Virus record (IMG/VR): IMGVR_UViG_3300042261_001312
Span: 124,001-188,000 of that record
From: a virus
Length of the DNA stretch: 64,000 nt
Reading direction: 5' to 3' (one strand)
Below the pieces are notes generated by a model. It made no database searches. It was not told the DNA's origin and saw only the letters and a program-made list of their open reading frames with translations. Made by a program: the position numbers and the translations under genes. Positions 17,740 to 25,889 of the stretch are shown here, in pieces; within the stretch, counting starts at the first letter, position 1, and every line of letters begins with the position of its first letter.

Positions 17740-18756
17740 ATGCAATTACTTATTTCATATGGTACTCGTCCTGAATATATAAAAATAAAACCAATATTAG
17801 ACGTATTGACAGAAGAAGGCATTGAATATTTGACATTATTCACAGGACAACATCAGGATTTGTTAAAAGAACATACCCCAACAAAAACATTAAACATTAA
17901 AAGTGAAGAGTTAAACAAAAATAGATTGGATAATATTGTCTCTTCAATATTAAGCGATAATGTATTTGATTTTAATGGCATAAGACCTTCACATGTAATG
18001 GTGATGGGCGATACTACTTCAGCAATGGCAGTTGCATTAAGTGCATTTCATAATGGAATAAAAGTTATTCATCTCGAAGCAGGTTTGAGGACGTATGATA
18101 ATGAAAATCCGTATCCCGAAGAAGCAAATAGGCGAATAATATCGGCAATTTCTGATATTAATTTATGTCCAACAGATCACACCAGACTTAATTTGATAAA
18201 TGAAAATTTTACAAAAAATATATTCGTTGTTGGAAACACCGTGATCGATAATCTTTTACCTTATAAGGATAAATGTGCATATACGGATAAAATATTAATT
18301 ACGTTACACAGACGTGAAAATCATCATTGGTTAGATAAATGGTTTGTTGAAATTGATAAACTTGCCGAAGAAAATCCACAATTTGATTTTGTTCTACCAA
18401 TACATCCGAATCCAAATGTACAAAAACACAAACATTTATTAAAACATGTAAATGTAATTGATCCACTGCCTTATGAAGATATGCTTGAACTATTGGTTAA
18501 AACAAGATTGGTTATTACTGATAGTGGGGGATTACAGGAAGAATGTAGTTTTTTCAATAAAAAATGTTTAACTTGCAGAATTGTTACTGAGAGACCAGAA
18601 GCAATTGGAACAAGTACGTTTATGGTTAAAAGTCCAGACGCATTAAGTGATGTATTTAATGAACACATTGATAATTATGTGATTAACTATAAATCACCAT
18701 TTGGAGATGGTTATGCAGCAATAAAAATAATTGCAATTCTTAAAAATATAATATGA
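17740..18756 (+). CDS. wecB: UDP-N-acetylglucosamine 2-epimerase
   Basis: A 338-residue GT-B-fold epimerase. SYGTRPEYIKIKPI matches the N-terminal GTRPE signature, VMVMGDTTSAMAVAL and HLEAGLRTYDNENPYPEEANRR are family hallmarks, and LITLHRRENHHW and ITDSGGLQEECSFF complete the active site. It interconverts UDP-GlcNAc and UDP-ManNAc. Length is slightly short for the family (~370). The end overlaps the next gene by four bases. Confidence 0.85.
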   Translation: MQLLISYGTRPEYIKIKPILDVLTEEGIEYLTLFTGQHQDLLKEHTPTKTLNIKSEELNKNRLDNIVSSILSDNVFDFNGIRPSHVMVMGDTTSAMAVALSAFHNGIKVIHLEAGLRTYDNENPYPEEANRRIISAISDINLCPTDHTRLNLINENFTKNIFVVGNTVIDNLLPYKDKCAYTDKILITLHRRENHHWLDKWFVEIDKLAEENPQFDFVLPIHPNPNVQKHKHLLKHVNVIDPLPYEDMLELLVKTRLVITDSGGLQEECSFFNKKCLTCRIVTERPEAIGTSTFMVKSPDALSDVFNEHIDNYVINYKSPFGDGYAAIKIIAILKNII

Positions 18757-19532
18757 AAAAAGTATTAGTTATTGGCGATGGATGTCAAGATATTTTCAGG
18801 TATGGTACATGCGATAGATTATGTCCAGAAGCACCAGTTCCAGTATTTGTACCAACCAGATTTGTAATTAATGGTGGAATGGTAATTAATGTCTATGAAA
18901 ATCTCAAAGCATTGGGTGTTAATTGTGATATAGTTACCAATGATGATAGACCGATAAAAACCAGATACGTTGATGAAGTTTCGAACCAAATGATATTACG
19001 AGTGGATGAAAAGGACAGAATTAAACGTATTGGTAAAAAAGATTTAAAACTGATTGATTTTAGCAAATACTATGCAATCGTTATTAGTGACTATAATAAA
19101 GGATTCTTAGAAGAGGAAGATATTAAATATATTACTGACAATCATAATTTGACATTTGTTGACAGTAAAAAGAATTTTAATTTTAGTTGGAGCGATAATA
19201 TTAAATACATTAAGATCAACGAAAAAGAATTCAATGCAAATAAAGAATATCTCACAAATCGATATAAAAATAACTTGATTGTTACTGTTGGAAAAAATGG
19301 TGCTATTTTAAATAATAAAGACCATTTTAAACTTGAACATAAAACAGATGTCAAAGATTTGTGTGGTGCTGGTGATACATTTTTTGCCGCATTAGTTGCA
19401 GATTTCATAAAAAATGATAATATTTGCACAGCAATAACGTTTGCAAATAAATGCGCATCTTGGGCAGTTTCACAGAAAGGTGTTACTGTGATAGATGCAT
19501 CAAAAGTTTGTGATGATGGTAATTTATGTTGA
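18753..19532 (+). CDS. PfkB-type heptose-phosphate kinase (HldE kinase-domain-like)
   Basis: A 259-residue ribokinase-fold enzyme. VLVIGDGCQDIFRYG, RLCPEAPVPVF and FVINGGMVINVYENLKALG correspond to the HldE/RfaE N-terminal domain, and DLCGAGDTFFAALVA is the PfkB ATP/anion-hole signature with its catalytic Asp. In the ADP-heptose pathway this domain phosphorylates heptose-7-phosphate at C1. It is shorter than the ~315-residue bacterial domain. The two following genes encode a HAD phosphatase and a nucleotidyltransferase, the next two activities of that pathway. Confidence 0.75.
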   Translation: MKKVLVIGDGCQDIFRYGTCDRLCPEAPVPVFVPTRFVINGGMVINVYENLKALGVNCDIVTNDDRPIKTRYVDEVSNQMILRVDEKDRIKRIGKKDLKLIDFSKYYAIVISDYNKGFLEEEDIKYITDNHNLTFVDSKKNFNFSWSDNIKYIKINEKEFNANKEYLTNRYKNNLIVTVGKNGAILNNKDHFKLEHKTDVKDLCGAGDTFFAALVADFIKNDNICTAITFANKCASWAVSQKGVTVIDASKVCDDGNLC

Positions 19533-19803
19533 CATTGACGGAACAATATGTAATTCAGATGATGGATATGTAAACGCACAGCCAATATTTGAAAACATTG
19601 CCAAAATTAATAAATTATATGATGAAGGAAATACAATCGTATACTGGACTGCAAGAGGTAGAGCAAGTGGTACTGATTGGACAGAATTGACAAATGAGCA
19701 ACTAATTAAATGGAATTGCAAGTTTAACAAGTTAATAATGAATGAAAAACCAAGTTATGACTTGCTGATTTGCGATAAGAGTAAAAGAATTGAGGAAATA
19801 TGA
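19516..19803 (+). CDS. Small HAD-superfamily phosphatase
   Basis: A 95-residue capless HAD protein. VIYVDIDGTICNS is motif I with both catalytic Asp residues, YWTARGR is motif II, and a C-terminal YDLLICDKS supplies motifs III/IV. Similar minimal HAD proteins occur in capsule and LPS loci. Its position between the kinase and the nucleotidyltransferase suggests the GmhB-type step (removing C7 phosphate), though GmhB itself is about twice as long. The start is ATG 19516; ATG 19513 is also possible. It overlaps both neighbours. Confidence 0.6.
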   Translation: MVIYVDIDGTICNSDDGYVNAQPIFENIAKINKLYDEGNTIVYWTARGRASGTDWTELTNEQLIKWNCKFNKLIMNEKPSYDLLICDKSKRIEEI

Positions 19804-20297
19804 CTAATAAAGTAATATATAATTTCGAAACAGAGAAGGAAGAGATTTCTCAATTACTTTATGAATTGAGGGATAAGAAAATAATATTCACTAATGGATG
19901 TTTTGATCTAATTCATACAAATCATATTAATTTACTGAGTAAATCAAAAGATTTGGGCGATGTTTTAATTGTTGGTGTAAATTCAGATCATTCAGTTAAA
20001 TTACTTAAAGGTGATGATAGACCAATTGTTTCTGAAAGTAGTAGGGTATATACGTTAAGTGGTTTACGTTCGGTTGATTACATAATTCTTTTTGATGATT
20101 ATAGTGTAGATTCATTAGTACGATTTATCAAGCCAGATATTATAACAAAAGGGGGTGATTATACTGTTGACCAACTTGATAATGTTGGTGGTACATTTAT
20201 GAAAGAATCTGGTGGAAAAACGATAATAATTTCAAATAGAGAAGAAATGTCAACAAGCGATTTGATTAGTAAAATTTTAAAAATTTATAATAAATGA
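19800..20297 (+). CDS. Heptose-phosphate adenylyltransferase (HldE C-terminal domain-like)
   Basis: A 165-residue cytidylyltransferase-fold enzyme: FTNGCFDLIHTNHINLL, VGVNSDHSVKLLKG, RPIVSESSRV, LRSVDYIILFDD and KGGDYTVDQL match the HldE C-terminal domain almost throughout. The nucleotide-binding HxGH motif reads HTNH, so the Gly is replaced by Asn while both His are kept. It would make ADP-heptose from heptose-1-phosphate. Together with the two preceding genes it forms a split kinase-phosphatase-adenylyltransferase cassette; GmhA (isomerase) is not in the window. Confidence 0.75.
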   Translation: MTNKVIYNFETEKEEISQLLYELRDKKIIFTNGCFDLIHTNHINLLSKSKDLGDVLIVGVNSDHSVKLLKGDDRPIVSESSRVYTLSGLRSVDYIILFDDYSVDSLVRFIKPDIITKGGDYTVDQLDNVGGTFMKESGGKTIIISNREEMSTSDLISKILKIYNK

Positions 20298-20932
20298 AAA
20301 TTGCAAACATTGTTTATGAAGATCAGTTAGTTAATCATACTAATGTGGAATTTGTTAATTATTACAATAAACAAATTGAATATGATAAACTTGACAAGAC
20401 GTTGCCAACGCTATATGTTGGTTGGTCTTTCATGAAGGCGTGTAATCCCGATAATGAAATAATTCAAAATGCTAATATTCTGCACAAAAAGATTATTGGA
20501 AATGAATTATATTGGGAATGTAGTTTTGATGAAAGTAAGGCATCACACGTTAAAGGTGTTGAGAATTTCATAAACTCTGTACCACAATTTTATTTCAGTT
20601 CTAAATATCAGTACATAAATTTAGACCCAGTGTTCTTTCAATTGAAAGACATTGATGATTTAATGGATGTAGTGCCCAAAAATATTGATGTTATGTATAA
20701 TTTCAAAAATGAAATGATATACATATTGTCAGCAGAAAATAAAATAACAGGAATTAACTTAAATACGTATAATTTTTTTCAATTTGATGTTAATAAGATT
20801 ATCGAAAGAATTTCTGAAAGAACCAATACAATACACACTGATTTAAATGGCGAAATTTACGAATATTACTATAAAATTTTGCCTAATTTTCCACAACTTA
20901 AAAGATATATAGTCACATTATTGACAAAATGA
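20294..20932 (+). CDS. Hypothetical protein of the sugar island
   Basis: A 212-residue soluble protein overlapping the adenylyltransferase gene by four bases. I recognise no family. Visible features are YVGWSFMKACNPDNE near residue 45, YWECSFDESKASHVKG near 75, and a C-terminal ITGINLNTYNFFQFD. No membrane segment or signal peptide. It is the last gene of the coupled island before a late motif. Confidence 0.6.
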   Translation: MKIANIVYEDQLVNHTNVEFVNYYNKQIEYDKLDKTLPTLYVGWSFMKACNPDNEIIQNANILHKKIIGNELYWECSFDESKASHVKGVENFINSVPQFYFSSKYQYINLDPVFFQLKDIDDLMDVVPKNIDVMYNFKNEMIYILSAENKITGINLNTYNFFQFDVNKIIERISERTNTIHTDLNGEIYEYYYKILPNFPQLKRYIVTLLTK

Positions 20933-20942
20933 ATGTTAGATA

Positions 20943-20951
20943 GTATTTATG
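20943..20951 (+). promoter_or_regulatory. GTATTTATG motif before a small structural-block gene
   Basis: GTATTTATG, 29 nt before ATG 20972; it supports that internal ATG rather than the one at 20933. Confidence 0.4.
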
Positions 20952-20971
20952 TAAAAACAAACATAAATGCT

Positions 20972-21151
20972 ATGGAAAATAATGTAGAAAAAGCACTTAA
21001 TAATTTCATTGGAACTTCGGAAGAAGAAGAAATGAATAAGTCTGAAAACGTAAAAAAACAAGTATTAACCCCTAGAGGTGAACTTATTGAACGTGTTGAC
21101 AAAATTTTTGTTACACAAGATGGTCGTCAATTATTAAGAGAGCAGTATTAA
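20972..21151 (+). CDS. Small hypothetical protein
   Basis: A 59-residue acidic/helical protein beginning MENNVEKALNNFIG and ending in VTQDGRQLLREQY. An in-frame ATG at 20933 would add 13 residues but lies before the late motif, so 20972 is preferred. No family recognised. It opens a block of probable virion proteins. Confidence 0.5.
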   Translation: MENNVEKALNNFIGTSEEEEMNKSENVKKQVLTPRGELIERVDKIFVTQDGRQLLREQY

Positions 21152-21164
21152 TAACATTCGTTTA

Positions 21165-22235
21165 ATGGAAAATAAAGAAAAATCGAAACTTTTTGAGGAA
21201 CAACTCAGGAAGTTTAAATATCGTGTTGATTATAGGGTAAATGAATCACCTAGATATCGTCCTTTAGTTGGGGAAGATGAAGAATTTGACGAAATTCCTA
21301 AAGTAACAAATGAAGCAGGTGAAGAAGAAGATGCACCAAAGCCAGAAGGCACAGTACCACCTGAACCAACAGTTGGTGTACCTGCAGGTGTAGATGCAGA
21401 ACCTCCAGTACCTGCATTTGATGATGCAGGAGTACCCCCTGAAGGTGATATGGGAGCACCAGCACCCGTCAATCCAGAACCGCAAGTTGATGAAATTCAG
21501 AATGAAATCATCAAGCACAATATTGAGGCAATGAAAAATATTCATAGTCAATTAGAAAATCTCAATAATGTGGTACAAGGATTGAATTCTAAATTTGAGA
21601 CACTAAATGCTGATGTTGAGGAAGTTCGTGAACCCACTAACACTGAAAAACTCATGAATAAATCAAAAGTATCATATCCATATTATTTTAATTTAAATGA
21701 TTTGTGGTCTGATAACTGGTTTAATCAACAAAGAGAAAATGCACAGGAGAAGGGAATTAAAGAACTACCTGATGGTACATTTATTGCCGATTTTGATGAT
21801 TTACCACAGAAATCCAAAATTGATATTCAAAACAGTTTCAATGAAATAAGTGAATCTGTAAAAAAAAAGAATGTTAACGAAGAATTAGAACCTGCTGCAA
21901 AGTCTGAGATTGATGGTGTTTCTGATAAGAAAATAGCAATTAATAAAATCTACAGAAGAGTAGAACCATTAACACGTGGTTTCTTTAGTGACAGTTCTTG
22001 GCAAAATGTTCATAAAATTTTTAAAGAATTTGAGAACATGGGTCTTGATTGGTACGTAGATAAAGCAGAATATGATGGTTCTATGCCACCACAGAGAAAG
22101 ACTTGGTATTTTGGAATTGATTTCGTTGATAAAATGGGTAAACCAAAACAAATTAGAGGCACATTAACTGCTGCTGGTGCTGGAACTACAGAAGACCCAT
22201 TAAGCAGATATGATATTTCATTGGTAATGTATTAA
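21165..22235 (+). CDS. Probable virion or prohead protein with Pro/Glu-rich linker
   Basis: A 356-residue protein. Residues ~1-45 are charged (KLFEEQLRKF). Residues ~46-110 are a low-complexity linker rich in Pro, Glu, Gly and Ala. Residues ~110-155 are a probable coiled coil (KHNIEAMKNIHSQLENL). The C-terminal ~200 residues look globular, with SYPYYFNLNDLWSDNWF and a Trp/Tyr-rich end. No family recognised. Neighbourhood with two leader-bearing proteins suggests a capsid-associated role. Confidence 0.5.
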   Translation: MENKEKSKLFEEQLRKFKYRVDYRVNESPRYRPLVGEDEEFDEIPKVTNEAGEEEDAPKPEGTVPPEPTVGVPAGVDAEPPVPAFDDAGVPPEGDMGAPAPVNPEPQVDEIQNEIIKHNIEAMKNIHSQLENLNNVVQGLNSKFETLNADVEEVREPTNTEKLMNKSKVSYPYYFNLNDLWSDNWFNQQRENAQEKGIKELPDGTFIADFDDLPQKSKIDIQNSFNEISESVKKKNVNEELEPAAKSEIDGVSDKKIAINKIYRRVEPLTRGFFSDSSWQNVHKIFKEFENMGLDWYVDKAEYDGSMPPQRKTWYFGIDFVDKMGKPKQIRGTLTAAGAGTTEDPLSRYDISLVMY

Positions 22236-22237
22236 TT

Positions 22238-22681
22238 ATGAAAGTATTTCATCCACATGGCACAAAAGAAAGACTCTTTGAAATGATGAAAAGAGTTGGC
22301 AAACTTAATGAACAAGTTCTTCCAATAGAAAAAAAGGCAGAAATTGTTAACAAGTTTGTTGGCTTTGTTGATGGAAAACTTGATTTTGATGATGTTCCAA
22401 TGGTCAAATTATCATTTGATGAAACAGATGCACAGAAAAATAAATCTTTTGGTAGATATAATCCAGCAACAAATGAAATTGTAGTTGTTGCGGTAAATAG
22501 AAATTTGGCAGATGTATTAAGAACAATTGCTCATGAATTAGTACATTACAAACAAAATAAAATGGGTAAATTAAATATAAATTCTGGTAAGACGGGAAGT
22601 ACTGAAGAAAATCAAGCAAATGCGCTTGCTGGTATCCTTATGAGAGAATTTGGTCAATTATATCCTGAAATATTCGAATAA
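22238..22681 (+). CDS. HExxH zinc metalloprotease with capsid-targeting-like leader
   Basis: A 147-residue protein. Residues 96-106 contain TIAHELVHYKQ, the HExxH zinc-binding and catalytic motif (H99, E100, H103), and a downstream EENQANA supplies a plausible third ligand (E123/E124), giving a minimal gluzincin fold. Residues 1-25 (GTKERLFEMMKRV...LNE) are strikingly similar to the start of the next gene and end in L-N-E, the type of site cut by T4-like prohead proteases. I infer a protease carried in the capsid or acting during head maturation. It starts two bases after the previous stop. Confidence 0.65.
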   Translation: MKVFHPHGTKERLFEMMKRVGKLNEQVLPIEKKAEIVNKFVGFVDGKLDFDDVPMVKLSFDETDAQKNKSFGRYNPATNEIVVVAVNRNLADVLRTIAHELVHYKQNKMGKLNINSGKTGSTEENQANALAGILMREFGQLYPEIFE

Positions 22682-22692
22682 AAAAATAGATC

Positions 22693-24246
22693 ATGAAAAT
22701 ATACAATTCAATAGGCAGTAAAGACAGACTTTTCGAAATGATGAGAAATGTCAATAAAATGCAATTAAATGAAGAAGTTTTTGAAACAAATAATATTATT
22801 TTGCATTCATTCGAAGAATTAAAAAACGGTAATTTAAGAGTACAAAAGACAAATACTTTAACAAGTGGCAACGATACGTTTGTTGAAATTGTTGGTGTTG
22901 ATGGTCGTGGAAATACAATTACATTCAGATTCAAGGTTACTGCCACAGAAAGTGATCAAGATGGAGTATATGATATTAATACAGCAACATTGATGGATTT
23001 TAATTCCAAAGATTATCAGGCTGATGAAAATACTGATGAAGTTAGAAGATTTAATAATGAATTTTCTCAAGAAATTGTTGATGTCGTTAGTAATTATGTT
23101 GACTTTGAAGATGAAACGCCTGAAATTGACGAAGAATACTTAGAAGCAGCGAAAAAAATCGATTCATATCCATTCGGCGGCACTCCAAGACCTATGCAAA
23201 CTCCAAAAGCATATGCAAATGAAAAACCCACTAATCCAAAAGTACGAGTAAAAGCACCTGAATTAGATGATGAAGATAAATATGTGCTAGGTGAGATGCA
23301 AACTGGTAAAGCATATGCTGACGAAAAGCCAACAAATCCTGCAGTTAGAGTTAAATCGCCTGAATTGGATAAATATGTTGACGAAGAAAAATCAGTTGTT
23401 GGAAATGAGCCTGATAATAAAATTAAAATTATTACAACTGCAATTAATAATTTAACAACACAAGGAAAGTCTAAAGAAAGTATAACAACAAGTGATGTTA
23501 ATGGTGAAATCCAAAGAATGTTAAGTGGTGGTGAAGCAAAACTTGGAGAATCTTTAGCGGATACAACGGCACAACGTTATGTGAAAAAAAGACCACTTGG
23601 CGAAAAACTTAAAGCAATTGAATTTGCAAAAACACTTGTGGATAAAAAATTGGCAGCATCTGGTATAAGTATTGAAGATATTTCATATGAAAGATATGCC
23701 GAATTGGTTAGAATCGCAGCAAATCGAATACTCACCAGAAGTTTAGCATCAATGAATGAAGATGAAAAAGAAGATGATGGAATGTCATTTGAACCACAAG
23801 GTGATGAAGTTGAGCAAGTTGCACAAGATAGAGAAATGGAAGTTGGAAGCGAAGAAGAATCTCCATTAGAATATGATCCAGATCAAATTTTGGCAGGATT
23901 AAAGATCGAAATGGAAGAAAATCCAGACCCAATGGAAGCATTGGAAGTTGTTATGGCTAATTTGGAAGAAGACCCTGAATACTACGATGTTAGTGAGGAA
24001 GAACCCGAAGAAGAAGAAATCGAAGATGATGAGATCGAAACCGAAGAAGAACCAGAAGGTGAAGAAACTGAAGACGACGAAGAAGACTTTGAAGTTGATA
24101 AAATAGATAATGTTGATACTAATGACGTTGAGGATGATAATATCGAAGTTGATAATGTTGATAATCCTGATGATGATAAAGAAATGACAGATATTTTACT
24201 TGGATATAAGTCAAAAAACGTTGGTGATGATGTAGAAGAAGACTAA
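22693..24246 (+). CDS. Acidic head/core-type protein with leader and tandem repeat
   Basis: A 517-residue protein. Residues 1-27 (GSKDRLFEMMRNV...LNE) are homologous to the leader of the preceding metalloprotease. Around residues 168-232 two ~34-residue tandem repeats occur (MQTPKAYANEKPTNP and MQTGKAYADEKPTNP). Residues ~290-345 are helical. The last ~140 residues are extremely rich in Glu and Asp. Acidic, helical composition plus a cleavable-looking leader fits a prohead core/scaffold or internal protein. No family assigned from sequence alone. Confidence 0.5.
   Translation: MKIYNSIGSKDRLFEMMRNVNKMQLNEEVFETNNIILHSFEELKNGNLRVQKTNTLTSGNDTFVEIVGVDGRGNTITFRFKVTATESDQDGVYDINTATLMDFNSKDYQADENTDEVRRFNNEFSQEIVDVVSNYVDFEDETPEIDEEYLEAAKKIDSYPFGGTPRPMQTPKAYANEKPTNPKVRVKAPELDDEDKYVLGEMQTGKAYADEKPTNPAVRVKSPELDKYVDEEKSVVGNEPDNKIKIITTAINNLTTQGKSKESITTSDVNGEIQRMLSGGEAKLGESLADTTAQRYVKKRPLGEKLKAIEFAKTLVDKKLAASGISIEDISYERYAELVRIAANRILTRSLASMNEDEKEDDGMSFEPQGDEVEQVAQDREMEVGSEEESPLEYDPDQILAGLKIEMEENPDPMEALEVVMANLEEDPEYYDVSEEEPEEEEIEDDEIETEEEPEGEETEDDEEDFEVDKIDNVDTNDVEDDNIEVDNVDNPDDDKEMTDILLGYKSKNVGDDVEED
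23194..23388 (+). repeat. Two tandem in-frame repeats of 102 bp
   Basis: The first unit runs 23194-23295 and the second from 23296 to about 23388; both begin ATGCAAACT and encode KAYA(N/D)EKPTNP and VRVK(A/S)PELD. They lie within the acidic protein gene. Confidence 0.75.
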
Positions 24247-24268
24247 ATAATTAAAATATTCTTCATAT

Positions 24269-24296
24269 AAAAGACTACCTTGTGTAGTCTTTTCTG
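24269..24296 (+). terminator. Intrinsic terminator after the acidic protein gene
   Basis: AAAAGACTA (24269-24277) pairs with TAGTCTTTT (24285-24293) around a short loop. A-rich and T-rich flanks could make it work in both directions. Confidence 0.8.
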
Positions 24297-24304
24297 TTTT
24301 ATGG

Positions 24305-24313
24305 GTATTTATA
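24305..24313 (+). promoter_or_regulatory. GTATTTATA motif before a structural gene
   Basis: Exact GTATTTATA just after the terminator and 24 nt before ATG 24329. Confidence 0.5.
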
Positions 24314-24328
24314 GTAAAAGAACGTAAG

Positions 24329-25774
24329 ATGTCAATTTTTAGGTCATATTTTTTAAAGAACAATACGTTGATAGATAATAATCTAACCAACAATTCGCAA
24401 AATCCAGTTACTGAAATATCGTATGGTACATTCAATAAACAGGTGAGCAGATTCATATTTGACGTTGATTTAAGTAATTTGCAAAATAAAATAGCAAACG
24501 GCTTTATTAATCCAAATAGAATTGTTAAGCACGTATTACATATGACCAATACAATTAGATATGCACAAGAATATATTGGAAAAAAATCATATACATTAAA
24601 TATCGATAGAGCAACTAGTTTTGATTTAGATGTATTCAACATTAATCAAGATTGGGATGAAGGTGGTGGTTATGATTTTGTTTTTGACAATACTGTATAT
24701 CCATATGTTGACATCGTTGACAACCCCAACATAAATCAGCAAGCAGCGAATTGGTTTTACAGAAAAACCACAGATACTTGGGACGTTTATGGAGCATATT
24801 CCAGCGGAGATACTCAAATTATTGGAACACAAAGATTTGAAAAAGGCAGTGAAAATCTCGAAATTGACGTAACTGATTATATCAACCAAAGACTATTTGG
24901 AACTGGTTATACTGGAACATCGGCATATACTGGCAATTCATTTGGATTGGGAGTTAAATTTGCTGACATATATGAACAACTCGATCCAGAATTCAGACAA
25001 GCAGTTGCGTTTCATGCAAAAAAGACCAATACATTTTATGAACCATATATTGAAACAATAATTGACGACACAATTACTGATGATAGAAATTATTTTTATC
25101 TAGATAAAGATAATGACTTATACCTATACGTAAATATCGGACAATTTCAACAAAATATTACTGTAAATAGTGTAAATATTTATGATTATGAAGATGTTTT
25201 AATTCAAACATTAAGTGGTGACTCAATTATTAATGTGGGTAAGGGAATTTATAAAATAACGTTGAATATTAATTCAGCAATGTACCCAGATGCCGTTTTA
25301 TTTAGAGATGAATGGCAATTAATTGTTAATGGTAGAAGCACTTCATATAGTGGTGAATTTTATTTAATTTCTCAAGATAAATATTATACTTTTAATCAAT
25401 CGAATCAGATTGATTTTAATAATTATTTCTTCTATTTCTGGGGAATTAGCGAAAAAGAGAATGTAAGTGCAGGTGTTGTTAGAAAAATAAAACTAACAAT
25501 AAAAGAATTATATGCAAATCAAAATAATTTCCTACCTTTGGACATTGAATATAGACTATTCACAACAGTAGGTGAAAAATATGAAATTGACATAATTCCA
25601 TTTACTGCCGTAAATAGAACAAATACTGGATATGAATTTAATCTTGATGCATCATGGTTAATACCTCAAGATTATTATTTACAAATTAGATTGAAAAATG
25701 GAAATTATTATGAAAATAAGCAAACATTGTCATTCACAGTAGTTAGTGACGGAAATGTATTATTTAATCAATAA
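24329..25774 (+). CDS. Probable virion structural protein
   Basis: A 481-residue beta-rich protein with many Tyr, Asn and Asp residues and no membrane segments. It begins MSIFRSYFLKNNTLIDNN, and the central region reads EIDVTDYINQRLFGTGYTG. The C-terminal ~200 residues alternate hydrophobic strands typical of immunoglobulin-like or fibre-attachment domains (TIKELYANQNNFLPLDIEYRL). It is monocistronic between a terminator and an early-type promoter. Function within the virion is unknown. Confidence 0.5.
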   Translation: MSIFRSYFLKNNTLIDNNLTNNSQNPVTEISYGTFNKQVSRFIFDVDLSNLQNKIANGFINPNRIVKHVLHMTNTIRYAQEYIGKKSYTLNIDRATSFDLDVFNINQDWDEGGGYDFVFDNTVYPYVDIVDNPNINQQAANWFYRKTTDTWDVYGAYSSGDTQIIGTQRFEKGSENLEIDVTDYINQRLFGTGYTGTSAYTGNSFGLGVKFADIYEQLDPEFRQAVAFHAKKTNTFYEPYIETIIDDTITDDRNYFYLDKDNDLYLYVNIGQFQQNITVNSVNIYDYEDVLIQTLSGDSIINVGKGIYKITLNINSAMYPDAVLFRDEWQLIVNGRSTSYSGEFYLISQDKYYTFNQSNQIDFNNYFFYFWGISEKENVSAGVVRKIKLTIKELYANQNNFLPLDIEYRLFTTVGEKYEIDIIPFTAVNRTNTGYEFNLDASWLIPQDYYLQIRLKNGNYYENKQTLSFTVVSDGNVLFNQ

Positions 25775-25808
25775 TACATTTAATTTTTACTGAAAATTTT
25801 AAAAACTC

Positions 25809-25839
25809 TTGTATTTATAGAAAATGTAGGCTATATTTG
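25809..25839 (+). promoter_or_regulatory. Bacteroidota-type promoter of the SSB gene (overlaps a late motif)
   Basis: TTG at 25809-25811, a 20-bp spacer, then TATATTTG at 25832-25839, matching the -33 / -7 (TAnnTTTG) host pattern. GTATTTATA occupies 25811-25819, so host-type and phage-type signals overlap. The leader to ATG 25890 is about 45 nt. Confidence 0.65.
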
Positions 25840-25889
25840 TAGCACAATTATATAATTGAAAATAATTTAAAACTGTAATTTTTATTAAA

